A DNA stretch of 64,000 nt from Sutcliffiella horikoshii (GCA_001636495.1 KV440964.1:1814666-1878665); one strand, 5' to 3'. Positions 48,817 to 56,589 are shown, numbered from the stretch's first letter. Program-made: numbers and translations. Notes: a model not told the origin generated them from the sequence alone.

Positions 48817-50339
48817 TGACTTTCCTTCAGGACTTATACGCTGCACGAGGGGACCAGCTTTGGACCGCCCTGCTTGAACATATTCAAATATCAGTCATAG
48901 CCCTTGCCATTGCAGTATTCATTTCTGTTCCGCTTGGGGTATTTTTAACTAGAAAGGAACGTATTGCTGAACCCATTATCGGAGTAACAGCGGTTCTGCA
49001 AACCATTCCTTCCCTTGCTTTATTGGGGCTGCTTATCCCTCTTGTTGGAATAGGGTTTGTACCAGCAATCATTGCATTATTTCTTTATGCATTGCTGCCA
49101 ATCCTAAGAAACACCTATACAGGGATAAAGGAAGTGGATCCATCACTACGCGAAGCCGCTAAAGCGATGGGGATGACATCCATGAAAAGACTGTTCCGAG
49201 TGGAGCTTCCACTTGCTTTACCGGTTATCATGGCAGGAATTCGTACTGCAATGGTGCTGATTATCGGAACGGCAACCATTGTCGCCTTGATTGGAGCTGG
49301 AGGATTGGGGAGTCTCATCCTTCTTGGAATCGATCGAAACGACAATGCCTTGATCCTGTTGGGCGCAATTCCGGCAGCACTCCTTGCTATTTTGTTTGAT
49401 ATCGTCTTACGTATGATTGAAACGGCAGCTAAAAAAGGAGCCGGGAAAAAAGCCTTGATTATTGGTATCGTGGTGGTCCTTCTTTTCCTATCTCCATTTG
49501 CGATCATGAAAGCAACTGAGGCAGACCTTGTCATCAGTGGTAAAATTGGAGCGGAGCCAGATATTATCATCAACATGTACAAATTATTGATTGAAGAAGA
49601 GACGGACTTGAGTGTGGAGTTACGTCCATCGCTTGGTAATACAAGCTTTGTTTATAGAGCGCTCAAAAATAAAGACATCGACATCTATCCTGAGTATTCC
49701 GGAACGGCCATTGTCACCCTGTTGGAACAGGAGCCGGTAAGCATTGATGACGAGGAAGTATTTGAACAAGCAAAAAAAGGACTGCTGGAAAAGGATGGAC
49801 TGGTTTTCTTGCAACCAATGGGCTTTAATAACACCTATGCCTTGGCGGTGCCGGAGGACTTTGCAGAAGAGAATGATATAAATACCATTACTGATCTGGA
49901 TGGAGCAAAAAATGAGATAAAGGCAGGATTCACCCTGGAATTCTCTGACCGTGAAGATGGCTATCTTGGCATTCAGGAAGTGTATGGCATTACCTTCCCT
50001 AACCTCACAACCATGCAGGCCAAGTTAAGATACCAGGCAGTGGAAAGTGGAGATGTCAACCTGGTGGATGCATACTCAACAGATGCGGAAATTAAACAAT
50101 TCGATCTCCGGGTCCTTGAAGATGACAAAAATCTATTCCCACCATATCAGGGAGCAGCATTACTGAGAAAAGAGACCCTTGATAAACATCCAGAACTGGA
50201 AGATATCCTAAATCAATTGGAAAATCAAATCAATGACGATGAAATGCGCGACATGAATTATCAAGTCACAGTAGAAGGCAAAACAACCTATGAAGTGGCA
50301 AAAGAGTTTCTTGAAAGAAAAGGACTTTTAGGCGAATAA
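48816..50339 (+). CDS. fused permease and substrate-binding protein of an osmolyte ABC transporter
   Basis: A 507-residue fusion. Residues 1-205 form the permease with about six helices and the EAAKAMGMTSMKRLFRVELP coupling loop. After another helix (about 212-232) comes an extracytoplasmic OpuAC-like binding domain (LVISGKIGAEPDIIINMYKL to the end, about 240-507). The fusion makes a separate lipoprotein unnecessary and is known in the OpuB-like family. Substrate (betaine, choline or carnitine) cannot be told by eye. It is coupled to the ATPase gene by the TAATG overlap. Confidence 0.88.
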   Translation: MTFLQDLYAARGDQLWTALLEHIQISVIALAIAVFISVPLGVFLTRKERIAEPIIGVTAVLQTIPSLALLGLLIPLVGIGFVPAIIALFLYALLPILRNTYTGIKEVDPSLREAAKAMGMTSMKRLFRVELPLALPVIMAGIRTAMVLIIGTATIVALIGAGGLGSLILLGIDRNDNALILLGAIPAALLAILFDIVLRMIETAAKKGAGKKALIIGIVVVLLFLSPFAIMKATEADLVISGKIGAEPDIIINMYKLLIEEETDLSVELRPSLGNTSFVYRALKNKDIDIYPEYSGTAIVTLLEQEPVSIDDEEVFEQAKKGLLEKDGLVFLQPMGFNNTYALAVPEDFAEENDINTITDLDGAKNEIKAGFTLEFSDREDGYLGIQEVYGITFPNLTTMQAKLRYQAVESGDVNLVDAYSTDAEIKQFDLRVLEDDKNLFPPYQGAALLRKETLDKHPELEDILNQLENQINDDEMRDMNYQVTVEGKTTYEVAKEFLERKGLLGE

Positions 50340-50340
50340 A

Positions 50341-50380
50341 CGAAAAAAAACTAGGCTGAGCGGCCTAGTTTTTTTTCGTT
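50341..50380. terminator. bidirectional terminator between the Opu operon and the RRNPP regulator
   Basis: A perfect stem of about 16 bp, CGAAAAAAAACTAGGC and its complement, with a six-base loop between convergent genes. Confidence 0.85.
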
Positions 50381-50387
50381 AATCAAT

Positions 50388-51275
50388 TTAATCAATAAGG
50401 ATGGATAACTCATCAATTTTTTCTTTAATATGCTTAACAAACACCTTATTCTCCTGGATGATAAAAATTTGAATAGATTTATTATAATATTCCATGGCAA
50501 TATCATGATTAAGTAGCAGGCTGAAATTGTAGCCGATATGGTAGTAAAGGTTTCCTAGACCATATAAGCTGTTCTGACTTACACACCACTTTACCGCGAG
50601 TTTACAAGTTTCGTTCGATTCTTCTAATTTGTTCATTCTTGTTAATGTTTTTGCTTTGTTATATAAAATTTTTGTTTTAATTGTAGGATCGTGATGGTAA
50701 GGAATTTTCAAATAGCTGTTAATGGCAAGGTTGAATATTTTTAATGCTTCATCGAAATTTTTAGTCTCAAAATGCACAATAGCCATGCTATTAAGAATTT
50801 CTATTTCTCTCTCTCCTAACAATTTAGAGGTCATTTTTGTTAGGTCCAGGGCACTTTGTAATAGTCTTAAAGCCTCGCGTTTATTCTTTTTTAAATGATA
50901 GACGCATACCCCTTCGGTAGATAGTAGAAATTGCTTGTTTTTACGGTTGTTGACGAATAAAGGGTTTTTTCTCTCATTCTCGACTATAGTGTAAACCTCT
51001 TCGAATTCACTGCGATTTAATAATTCTTTAACCTGTGTGAAAACCTCATTTACGTAGGAAAGTTGAGGGTTTGTAGCTAAATCATAAAAATAATTTATAT
51101 CCACTCCAAGCCTTTCTGCTATATAATATAATGTGTTAGCAAGAGGATACACCTCCCCCTTCTCAATCTTACTGATCTGTGACTGTGTACAGATCCCTTC
51201 ACTCAACTCAGCTTGTGATAAGTTTAGTGCAGATCGCAGGATTTTTATCTCTTTCCCAATTAACGAAAAATCCAC
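50388..51275 (-). CDS. PlcR/NprR-like (RRNPP) peptide-responsive transcription regulator
   Basis: A 295-residue regulator with two parts. Residues 6-62 are an XRE-type helix-turn-helix (IKILRSALNLSQAELSEGIC, SQISKIEKGEVYP). Residues 70-295 are helical repeats of the TPR kind (ILNSMAIVHFETKNFDEALK, GLGNLYYHIGYNFSLLLN, AMEYYNKSIQIF). This is the RRNPP architecture in which TPRs bind a short imported peptide. The length fits PlcR (285) better than NprR. It starts at a GTG after AGGATGTGA. It is divergent from a 40-residue secreted peptide gene, its likely ligand source. The gene is visibly AT-rich, with A/T-ending codons. Confidence 0.85.
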   Translation of the reverse strand: MDFSLIGKEIKILRSALNLSQAELSEGICTQSQISKIEKGEVYPLANTLYYIAERLGVDINYFYDLATNPQLSYVNEVFTQVKELLNRSEFEEVYTIVENERKNPLFVNNRKNKQFLLSTEGVCVYHLKKNKREALRLLQSALDLTKMTSKLLGEREIEILNSMAIVHFETKNFDEALKIFNLAINSYLKIPYHHDPTIKTKILYNKAKTLTRMNKLEESNETCKLAVKWCVSQNSLYGLGNLYYHIGYNFSLLLNHDIAMEYYNKSIQIFIIQENKVFVKHIKEKIDELSILID

Positions 51276-51325
51276 AATATATCACATCCTAACTAATAAA
51301 ATATTCCTAGAGTTATAATTTGAAA

Positions 51326-51378
51326 CGAAAATCATAGTAAACAGAAGAAAAACATAGATTTGTTCGAAAAATCATTCG
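51326..51378. promoter_or_regulatory. candidate operator between the RRNPP regulator and its peptide gene
   Basis: CGAAAATCATA (51326-51336) and CGAAAAATCATTCG (51365-51378) are near-identical and 39 bp apart, in the shared 199-bp spacer. The second includes two TTCGA half sites. These are candidate binding sites for the regulator. A TAAAAT at 51412-51417 could be the peptide gene's -10 box. Confidence 0.35.
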
Positions 51379-51474
51379 ATAACGGGGGATTTGCGTTTTT
51401 TTAATATAGTGTAAAATACTTATTAAAGATAGCTTTCCAGTAATCCAAATAAAAAGTAGAAAGAGGTTATGATA

Positions 51475-51597
51475 ATGAAGAAGTTCATCTTAACATTTCT
51501 AGTAGTTTCTTTAACGTTGTTTGGCGCAAGTGCAGTTACTTCTCATGCTGGTCCATCTGATGACTACAAAACGAATGAGTTACCACCACTTTATTAA
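51475..51597 (+). CDS. secreted signalling pro-peptide (PapR-like), 40 residues
   Basis: A short gene encoding a complete Sec signal peptide (MKKFILTFLVVSLTLFGASA, cleavage likely after Ala20 or Ala25) and a 15-20-residue mature tail ending TNELPPLY. PapR of the B. cereus group has the same layout (about 48 residues, signal peptide, C-terminal ..LPFEF/Y) and its processed C-terminal heptapeptide activates PlcR. By analogy the active form here would be close to NELPPLY. AAGAGG lies eight bases before ATG 51475; an in-frame ATG six bases upstream is too close to it. It is divergent from the regulator and 26 bp before the next gene. Confidence 0.75.
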   Translation: MKKFILTFLVVSLTLFGASAVTSHAGPSDDYKTNELPPLY

Positions 51598-51623
51598 TTA
51601 TAATAAAAAGGAAGGTTGATATC

Positions 51624-51860
51624 ATGTCGACGACAAGTACGAACACTTTTGAGCTTACTTGCTTTTGGTTTATCGTAGTAGATCGTGAGCAGAAGGCACG
51701 TAGGCGTTACAGGGTTGCCCAGCTTGTGGATTACAAAAATAAAACTTATTCAGAAGTCTCTAAGTGGTTTGAAACATTGTTTCAAGAGTACAGTGTAGTC
51801 AGAGTGGGCAAAGGTACCATCCCTTCCAAATTGAAAAAATACCCTTATATTCAATATTAA
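51624..51860 (+). CDS. unrecognised 78-residue protein in the peptide-signalling cassette
   Basis: A small soluble basic protein (MSTTSTNTFELTCFWFIVVD...) with an alternating strand at residues 9-20, a basic RRRYRVAQLV strand and an amphipathic helix (TYSEVSKWFETLFQEY), ending in KKYPYIQY. There is no signal peptide and a single cysteine. AAAGGAAGG precedes the ATG. It is 26 bp after the pro-peptide gene and ends at a strong terminator, so the two are almost certainly one transcript. I know no family. It may be the output of the signalling pair. Confidence 0.7.
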   Translation: MSTTSTNTFELTCFWFIVVDREQKARRRYRVAQLVDYKNKTYSEVSKWFETLFQEYSVVRVGKGTIPSKLKKYPYIQY

Positions 51861-51861
51861 G

Positions 51862-51890
51862 ATCTTCCTATTTCGATAGGAAGATTTTTT
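51862..51890 (+). terminator. terminator of the peptide transcript
   Basis: A perfect 9-bp stem ATCTTCCTA with a six-base loop, followed by six Ts, starting two bases after the stop codon. Confidence 0.85.
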
Positions 51891-52094
51891 GTTCTACAGG
51901 TTGAACATTTGTTCTTCTTATTGAAATTGTACCATTAATCGTCAGAATTGGCACATTAATTAATGTTTTCTAGAAATAGTTAGTATGACACTTAATTTTG
52001 GATTTATTTTGAAGTGTACTTGCACACGAAAGCCTTTTCCTACATAAGAATTACTACTAGGCTCTTGCCTAAGCATTTCTATGGAGGTGAAAGT

Positions 52095-52808
52095 GTGTCA
52101 AGCATATTAGCATCGGTAGGATACTTAATCAAAGAACTTGTTTTCCTAGTTTCTTACGTCAAAAACAATGCATTTCCACAACCATTGTCATCTGGGGATG
52201 AAGCGAAATACCTCAAATTGATGGCAGAGGGAAATGAAGAGGCAAGGAATCTACTTATTGAACATAACCTGCGGCTTGTGGCACATATTGTAAAAAAGTT
52301 TGAAAATACTGGGGAAGACTCGGAAGATTTGATCTCCATCGGGACTATAGGTTTGATCAAGGCGATAGAAAGCTTCCACTCCGGAAAAGGGACGAAGCTG
52401 GCGACCTATGCGGCAAGATGTATAGAAAACGAGATACTGATGCATCTCAGAGCCTTGAAAAAAACGAAAAAAGATGTATCGTTGCATGACCCGATAGGTC
52501 AGGATAAAGAAGGAAACGAAATCAGTCTGATAGACGTCTTGAAATCAGAGTCCGAAGACGTTATAGATACCATTCAACTAAATATGGAGCTTGAGAAAAT
52601 TAAGGTTTATATTGATGTGCTAGATGAAAGGGAACGGGAAGTGATTGTTGGCCGGTTCGGTCTCGACCTGAAAGACGAAAAAACGCAGCGGGAAATAGCC
52701 AAAGAACTCGGAATCTCTAGAAGCTACGTCTCACGGATCGAAAAGCGTGCCCTCATGAAAATGTTCCACGAATTCTACCGCGCCGAAAAAGAAAAGAAAA
52801 AACAATAG
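52095..52808 (+). CDS. sigK: RNA polymerase sigma-K factor (pro-SigK), uninterrupted
   Basis: Late mother-cell sporulation sigma factor, 237 residues. The N-terminal pro-sequence ([20 protein letters not shown]) is hydrophobic and is removed by SpoIVFB. Region 2 is seen in [21 protein letters not shown] and [20 protein letters not shown], and region 4 in [14 protein letters not shown] and [20 protein letters not shown]. The coding frame is continuous, with no skin-type element. It starts at GTG 52095, five bases after GGAGGTG. It is preceded by 234 bp from the peptide cassette with no other gene. Confidence 0.95.
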   Translation: MSSILASVGYLIKELVFLVSYVKNNAFPQPLSSGDEAKYLKLMAEGNEEARNLLIEHNLRLVAHIVKKFENTGEDSEDLISIGTIGLIKAIESFHSGKGTKLATYAARCIENEILMHLRALKKTKKDVSLHDPIGQDKEGNEISLIDVLKSESEDVIDTIQLNMELEKIKVYIDVLDEREREVIVGRFGLDLKDEKTQREIAKELGISRSYVSRIEKRALMKMFHEFYRAEKEKKKQ

Positions 52809-52822
52809 TATGATATAGTGAG

Positions 52823-52854
52823 AACCCCTTGGTGGCAAATAGCTCCAAGGGGTT
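52823..52854 (+). terminator. terminator after sigK
   Basis: A perfect 10-bp stem AACCCCTTGG with a 12-base loop, followed by a short TTTCG. Confidence 0.65.
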
Positions 52855-52869
52855 TCGATGTGAAGGGGG

Positions 52870-52905
52870 AAATTCCTGTGGGGGTCTGACCCCCCACAGG
52901 AATTT
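52870..52905. repeat. long perfect palindrome, REP-like
   Basis: A perfect 15-bp stem AAATTCCTGTGGGGG with the six-base loop TCTGAC. There is no T-run, so it is not an ordinary terminator. The centre GGGGGTCTGACCCCC resembles palindromes dispersed in several Firmicutes genomes. Confidence 0.6.
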
Positions 52906-53038
52906 AATATCCCCGTAACCAAAATGTAATGAACAAATCCAAAATTTTTCCCGTTTTCTCCGCGTTTGCCCTGTCTATTTTGTGGGATGTGCATATGGTA
53001 GTAGTGTAGATACCTAGATGGAGAAAGGGGTTGTTGGT

Positions 53039-53197
53039 ATGTACGGGTACCCTGGGTTTGGTTGTTGTCCTCCTCCATATCCTGGACCATGTGGGCCTGG
53101 ATTTTATGGTGGATGGTTGTATGGACTTCTGGTAATTCTGTTTATCCTGTTGCTCATTGGCGGCGCATATTATTGTAAGAATCACCTATACAGATAA
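53039..53197 (+). CDS. small YjcZ-like membrane protein, probable sporulation protein
   Basis: A 52-residue protein: a Gly/Tyr/Pro/Cys-rich head (MYGYPGFGCCPPPYPGPCGP) and one C-terminal membrane helix (WLYGLLVILFILLLIGGAYY). This head-plus-LVVLFILLLIIG pattern is that of YjcZ-type small sporulation proteins. AAAGGGG lies eight bases before the ATG. A hairpin follows directly. Being next to sigK fits a sporulation role, which is inference. Confidence 0.72.
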   Translation: MYGYPGFGCCPPPYPGPCGPGFYGGWLYGLLVILFILLLIGGAYYCKNHLYR

Positions 53198-53228
53198 GCT
53201 TATGCTTTCGGGCATAGGCTTTTTTTTG
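53196..53228 (+). terminator. terminator after the YjcZ-like gene
   Basis: AAGCTTATGC pairs with GCATAGGCTT (one mismatch) around TTTCGG, followed by seven Ts. A short palindrome TTTCGCAATGCGAAA follows at 53232-53246. Confidence 0.75.
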
Positions 53229-53336
53229 AAGTTTCGCAATGCGAAATTTACGCGTGCCAAATAGTTTGGAATTGTAGAAATATTTACACACTTCGTTTAT
53301 AATGAACTCATAATGCCAAAAGGGGGACATTACATC

Positions 53337-55112
53337 GTGACAACTAAAACTTACCGGGAAACATGGGACTTAGAAGTATTTTTCCAAGGCGGAAGTAATT
53401 CAGAAGAATTTCATACATATTTAACAGAAATACAAAGAGAGTTAGAACAATTCGAACAAGAGATACAAGCATTCTCTACAGACTCACTGGAGGACGTATT
53501 GACATCTTATGAAAGTGTGGTCAAGAAAGTAGTTCAAGCTTCCGCATTCATCAGTTGTCTCCTTGCACAGGACGTCAAGGACAAGACCGCTTCTCAACTG
53601 CAAGGGCGAGTGGCACAATTGCATGCGAAGCTTCAAGTTCAATTGGGTGCATTGGATGAGAAGTTGGTAGGAATTGATGAAGCTTCTTGGACAAGTCTTA
53701 TTCAAAGGGATGTATTTCAGCCTTTGGAGTATGTTTTAAATGAAAGAAGACGCAGAGCGGGAGATAAACTTCCGGCTGTACAGGAAAAACTGATAACATC
53801 CCTCGCAGTTGATGGCTATCATGCTTGGGGGAAGCTATATAATTCAATCGTCGGCACCATTAAAATCCCTGTGGAAGAAAACGGGGGAGTAAAGGAGCTT
53901 TCAGTAGGGCAAGCACAAAATCGCTTTTCCAATGGTGATCGTGAAGTCCGTAAAAAAGTATCATCTGCTTGGAAGAAAGCGTGGGAAGGCCAAGCGGAAA
54001 CCATTGCAGCTGCATTGAACCACCTTGGAGGCTTCCGTCTGCAAGTGTACGAGCAACGAGGTTGGGATTCTGTTTTGAAGGAGCCACTTGAAAACAATCG
54101 GATGAAACAGGAAACGCTTGATATGATGTGGCAGGTGATTACCGATCACAAAGGAACATTGAAGAAATACCTGGAACGCAAGGCGGAGCTTTTGGGTCTG
54201 GAGAAACTGAACATGTACGATGTGTCCGCTCCACTATCTGCAGAAGAAACCATCCTGTCTTACCAAGAAGGGGCGGAATTTATCATAGAGCAATTCTCTA
54301 AGTTCGGTCCGGAGCTTACAGAGTTTACGAAGAAATCATTCGAGGACCGCTGGATTGAGGCAGAAGACAGAGCAGGAAAACGTCCGGGCGGCTTCTGTAC
54401 AAGCTTCCCTGTATCCGGCCAGTCCAGAATCTTTATGACCTATTCCGGTACGCTGTCCAACGTCTCCACCTTGGCTCATGAGTTGGGACATGCATTCCAT
54501 CAGCATGCCATGCATGGAGTGCCGACTTTAAACCGTTTCTACGCGAGCAATGTGGCGGAAACGGCGTCCACATTCGCCGAAATGATTGTGGCCGATGCAG
54601 CAGTGAAGTATGCAAAGGACGAACAGGAGAAGATTTCCCTGCTTGAAGATAAAATTCAGCGCAGTGTCGCATTCTATATGAATATCCATGCCCGCTTCCT
54701 GTTTGAAACAAGATTCTATGACGAACGTAAAAATGGCCTTGTAAGTGTGGAAAGACTGAATGAATTGATGGTAGAGGCGCAAAAAGAGGCATATTGTGAT
54801 GCATTAGGTGAATACGATTCTACGTTCTGGGCATCTAAAATGCACTTCTTTATTACACAGGTTCCTTTCTACAACTTCCCGTATACATTCGGGTACTTAT
54901 TCTCCCTGGGTATCTATACACAAGCTTTGGAAGAAGGGGCAAATTACGAAGAGAAATATATTGCTTTATTAAAAGATACTGCGTCCATGACGGTGGAGGA
55001 TTTAGCGAAGAAGCACCTTGGCGTCGATCTGACACAGCGTGACTTCTGGGAAAAAGCAGTGAAAAAATCACTTGAAGACGTGGAAGAATTTTTGCATCTG
55101 ACAAGTAAATAA
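53337..55112 (+). CDS. pepF: M3 family oligoendopeptidase (PepF type)
   Basis: Cytosolic zinc oligopeptidase of 591 residues that degrades short peptides. The active-site HELGH is at 381-385 in STLAHELGHAFHQHAMHG, with the third ligand glutamate in NVAETASTFAEMIV. N-terminal helices (about 20-180) form the substrate channel. I favour the GTG start at 53337 after AGGGGG, giving MTTKTYRETWDLE; the ATG eight codons upstream has no ribosome site. B. subtilis homologues differ in position. Confidence 0.9.
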   Translation: MTTKTYRETWDLEVFFQGGSNSEEFHTYLTEIQRELEQFEQEIQAFSTDSLEDVLTSYESVVKKVVQASAFISCLLAQDVKDKTASQLQGRVAQLHAKLQVQLGALDEKLVGIDEASWTSLIQRDVFQPLEYVLNERRRRAGDKLPAVQEKLITSLAVDGYHAWGKLYNSIVGTIKIPVEENGGVKELSVGQAQNRFSNGDREVRKKVSSAWKKAWEGQAETIAAALNHLGGFRLQVYEQRGWDSVLKEPLENNRMKQETLDMMWQVITDHKGTLKKYLERKAELLGLEKLNMYDVSAPLSAEETILSYQEGAEFIIEQFSKFGPELTEFTKKSFEDRWIEAEDRAGKRPGGFCTSFPVSGQSRIFMTYSGTLSNVSTLAHELGHAFHQHAMHGVPTLNRFYASNVAETASTFAEMIVADAAVKYAKDEQEKISLLEDKIQRSVAFYMNIHARFLFETRFYDERKNGLVSVERLNELMVEAQKEAYCDALGEYDSTFWASKMHFFITQVPFYNFPYTFGYLFSLGIYTQALEEGANYEEKYIALLKDTASMTVEDLAKKHLGVDLTQRDFWEKAVKKSLEDVEEFLHLTSK

Positions 55113-55119
55113 TAGAAGA

Positions 55120-55160
55120 AAAGAGGAATTTCCGCACAAAGGAGATTCCTCTTTCTTTTT
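55120..55160 (+). terminator. terminator after pepF
   Basis: AAGAGGAATTTCC pairs with GGAGATTCCTCTT (one wobble), then TTCTTTTT. Confidence 0.8.
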
Positions 55161-55300
55161 AGGCAGTAGCTTTGACTAAAAATTATTAGTGTAGTTGCGG
55201 ACCAAATGTTATAATATCACTCATGGAGTCAAGATGACCCCAGAATTATTCGAATAAAAACCCTTTAATATAGATAGATTCAAACTTGGAGGAATGCGAT

Positions 55301-56083
55301 TTGTTGAAAAATATATATAGACTGTCCATTGAATTGACGAATCATAAACTGTCATCGACAGCTGTTAAAAGGTTCGCTAGTTCAAAGCTGAGCAAGCGGT
55401 TTATCCCGTCGTTTGCAAAGGTATATAATATTAATACAGAAGAAATGCAGGAGAAGATTGATACGTTCCCAACCTTGCAGCAATTTTTCATACGAAACCT
55501 GAAGCCCAATGTTCGACCAATTGATTCTGGGAAGAATTCTGTGGTTAGCCCGGTGGATGCGGTGGTAGAAAAAACAGGTGCCATTACCGACGACCTTCTG
55601 CTTACAGCAAAAGGAATCGACTATTCTGTAGGAGAAATGCTGTCTAACCCCGATCTTGCCAAAAAATACATGGGTGGCTCTTACATGGTACTCTATCTGA
55701 GTCCAAGTCACTATCATAAAATCCACACTCCTATTACAGGGAATGTCACAAAACAGTGGACACTTGGTGGGAAATCCTATCCTGTTAACCAAATGGGATT
55801 AAAATATGGCAAGGAACCTCTAGCTAAAAATTATCGCAGATTAACGGAAATCGAAAATAATGGGAAGCACGTAGTTGTCGTGAAGGTGGGGGCAATGTTT
55901 GTCAACAGTATTGAACTGACACATGAAAGTGAACAGCTTGTCAAAGGGGAAGAAATGGCGTATTTCTCTTTTGGATCAACTGTTATCCTGTTGTTTGAAA
56001 AGAACGGTTTTGTGATGGATGAAACAATTAAGGAAAAAGAAGAGGTTAAGGTAGGTCAAAAGATTGGAACGTGGCTAAGCTAG
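55301..56083 (+). CDS. psd: phosphatidylserine decarboxylase
   Basis: Makes phosphatidylethanolamine from phosphatidylserine. The 260-residue proenzyme cuts itself inside FGST near its end, where Ser226 (YFSFGSTVILLFEK) becomes the pyruvoyl group. VVSPVDAVVEKTG holds the catalytic aspartate, and YLSPSHYHKIHTPITG the histidine pair. FGST replaces the more usual LGST. Two TTG codons in a row follow GGAGG; I took the first (spacing eight). The partner pssA is not in the window. Confidence 0.92.
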   Translation: MLKNIYRLSIELTNHKLSSTAVKRFASSKLSKRFIPSFAKVYNINTEEMQEKIDTFPTLQQFFIRNLKPNVRPIDSGKNSVVSPVDAVVEKTGAITDDLLLTAKGIDYSVGEMLSNPDLAKKYMGGSYMVLYLSPSHYHKIHTPITGNVTKQWTLGGKSYPVNQMGLKYGKEPLAKNYRRLTEIENNGKHVVVVKVGAMFVNSIELTHESEQLVKGEEMAYFSFGSTVILLFEKNGFVMDETIKEKEEVKVGQKIGTWLS

Positions 56084-56107
56084 TGGAGGCACTAGCTTTT
56101 CTTTTTT
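56077..56107 (+). terminator. terminator of psd
   Basis: A perfect 9-bp stem AAGCTAGTG with a GAGG loop overlaps the psd stop codon and is followed by TTCTTTTTTT. Confidence 0.85.
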
Positions 56108-56160
56108 TAGGATTCTAATAGAACCCCGCTGGAGTCTACAATCCAATTCTCAAAAAACAA

Positions 56161-56186
56161 AAAGAACCGGGGATGCCGGCTCTTTT
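56161..56186 (-). terminator. terminator of sda
   Basis: On the minus strand AAAAGAGCCGG and CCGGTTCTTT fold around a five-base loop, ending in TTTTTG; it begins at the sda stop codon. Confidence 0.75.
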
Positions 56187-56325
56187 AGGAAGTTGCTTTA
56201 ATTTTATAGCTGAGGGAACGGCGTTTAATCTCTAATTCGATCAGTAGAATAAAATCATGGCTTAATTTCAATTCTGTCGCTTTGTGATAGGATTCCAGTA
56301 AAAGTTCATCAGAAAGTTTTCTCAT
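56185..56325 (-). CDS. sda: sporulation checkpoint protein Sda (histidine kinase inhibitor)
   Basis: A 46-residue two-helix hairpin, [20 protein letters not shown] then [17 protein letters not shown], that matches B. subtilis Sda in length and pattern. Sda binds KinA and KinB and stops sporulation during active replication or DNA damage. The conserved leucine/phenylalanine face (LLLES, HDFILL) is intact. It starts at ATG 56325 eight bases after AGAGG. DnaA boxes lie about 165-265 bp upstream, matching the known DnaA control of sda. Its position next to yqeG is conserved. Confidence 0.9.
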   Translation of the reverse strand: MRKLSDELLLESYHKATELKLSHDFILLIELEIKRRSLSYKIKATS

Positions 56326-56490
56326 CAGATTGGCCTCTGCCCTGCACCTCCTAGTGTTTCGTCACTATGTATTGTCGAATTGGTTGTGTGTGATAGTCAG
56401 TTCTAGTCTCTATAAGATGATCATATAATGATAGTTTCACTTGTTGTATGATAACTCTACCACGTATTTTTTCGCAGAACAACCGTTCTG

Positions 56491-56589
56491 TTATCCACAG
56501 TAAGCAGTGGATAACATGTGGGTAATCTGTTTATAATTACCAGTAAGCGAGATAGGGCAGACTGTATAATGTAGATAAGTTTATCCACA
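56491..56589. promoter_or_regulatory. cluster of DnaA boxes in the sda-yqeG spacer
   Basis: Perfect TTATCCACA at 56491-56499 and 56581-56589, plus near-matches on the minus strand, TTATCCACT (56506-56514) and TTACCCACA (56517-56525). The 497-bp spacer between the divergent sda and yqeG has no gene; this cluster is its main content. DnaA regulates sda in B. subtilis. Confidence 0.75.

Noticed and set aside
53232-53246. TTTCGCAATGCGAAA palindrome as an operator for pepF
   Set aside because: Short and adjacent to a terminator; no partner copy or promoter relation that would support a regulatory role.
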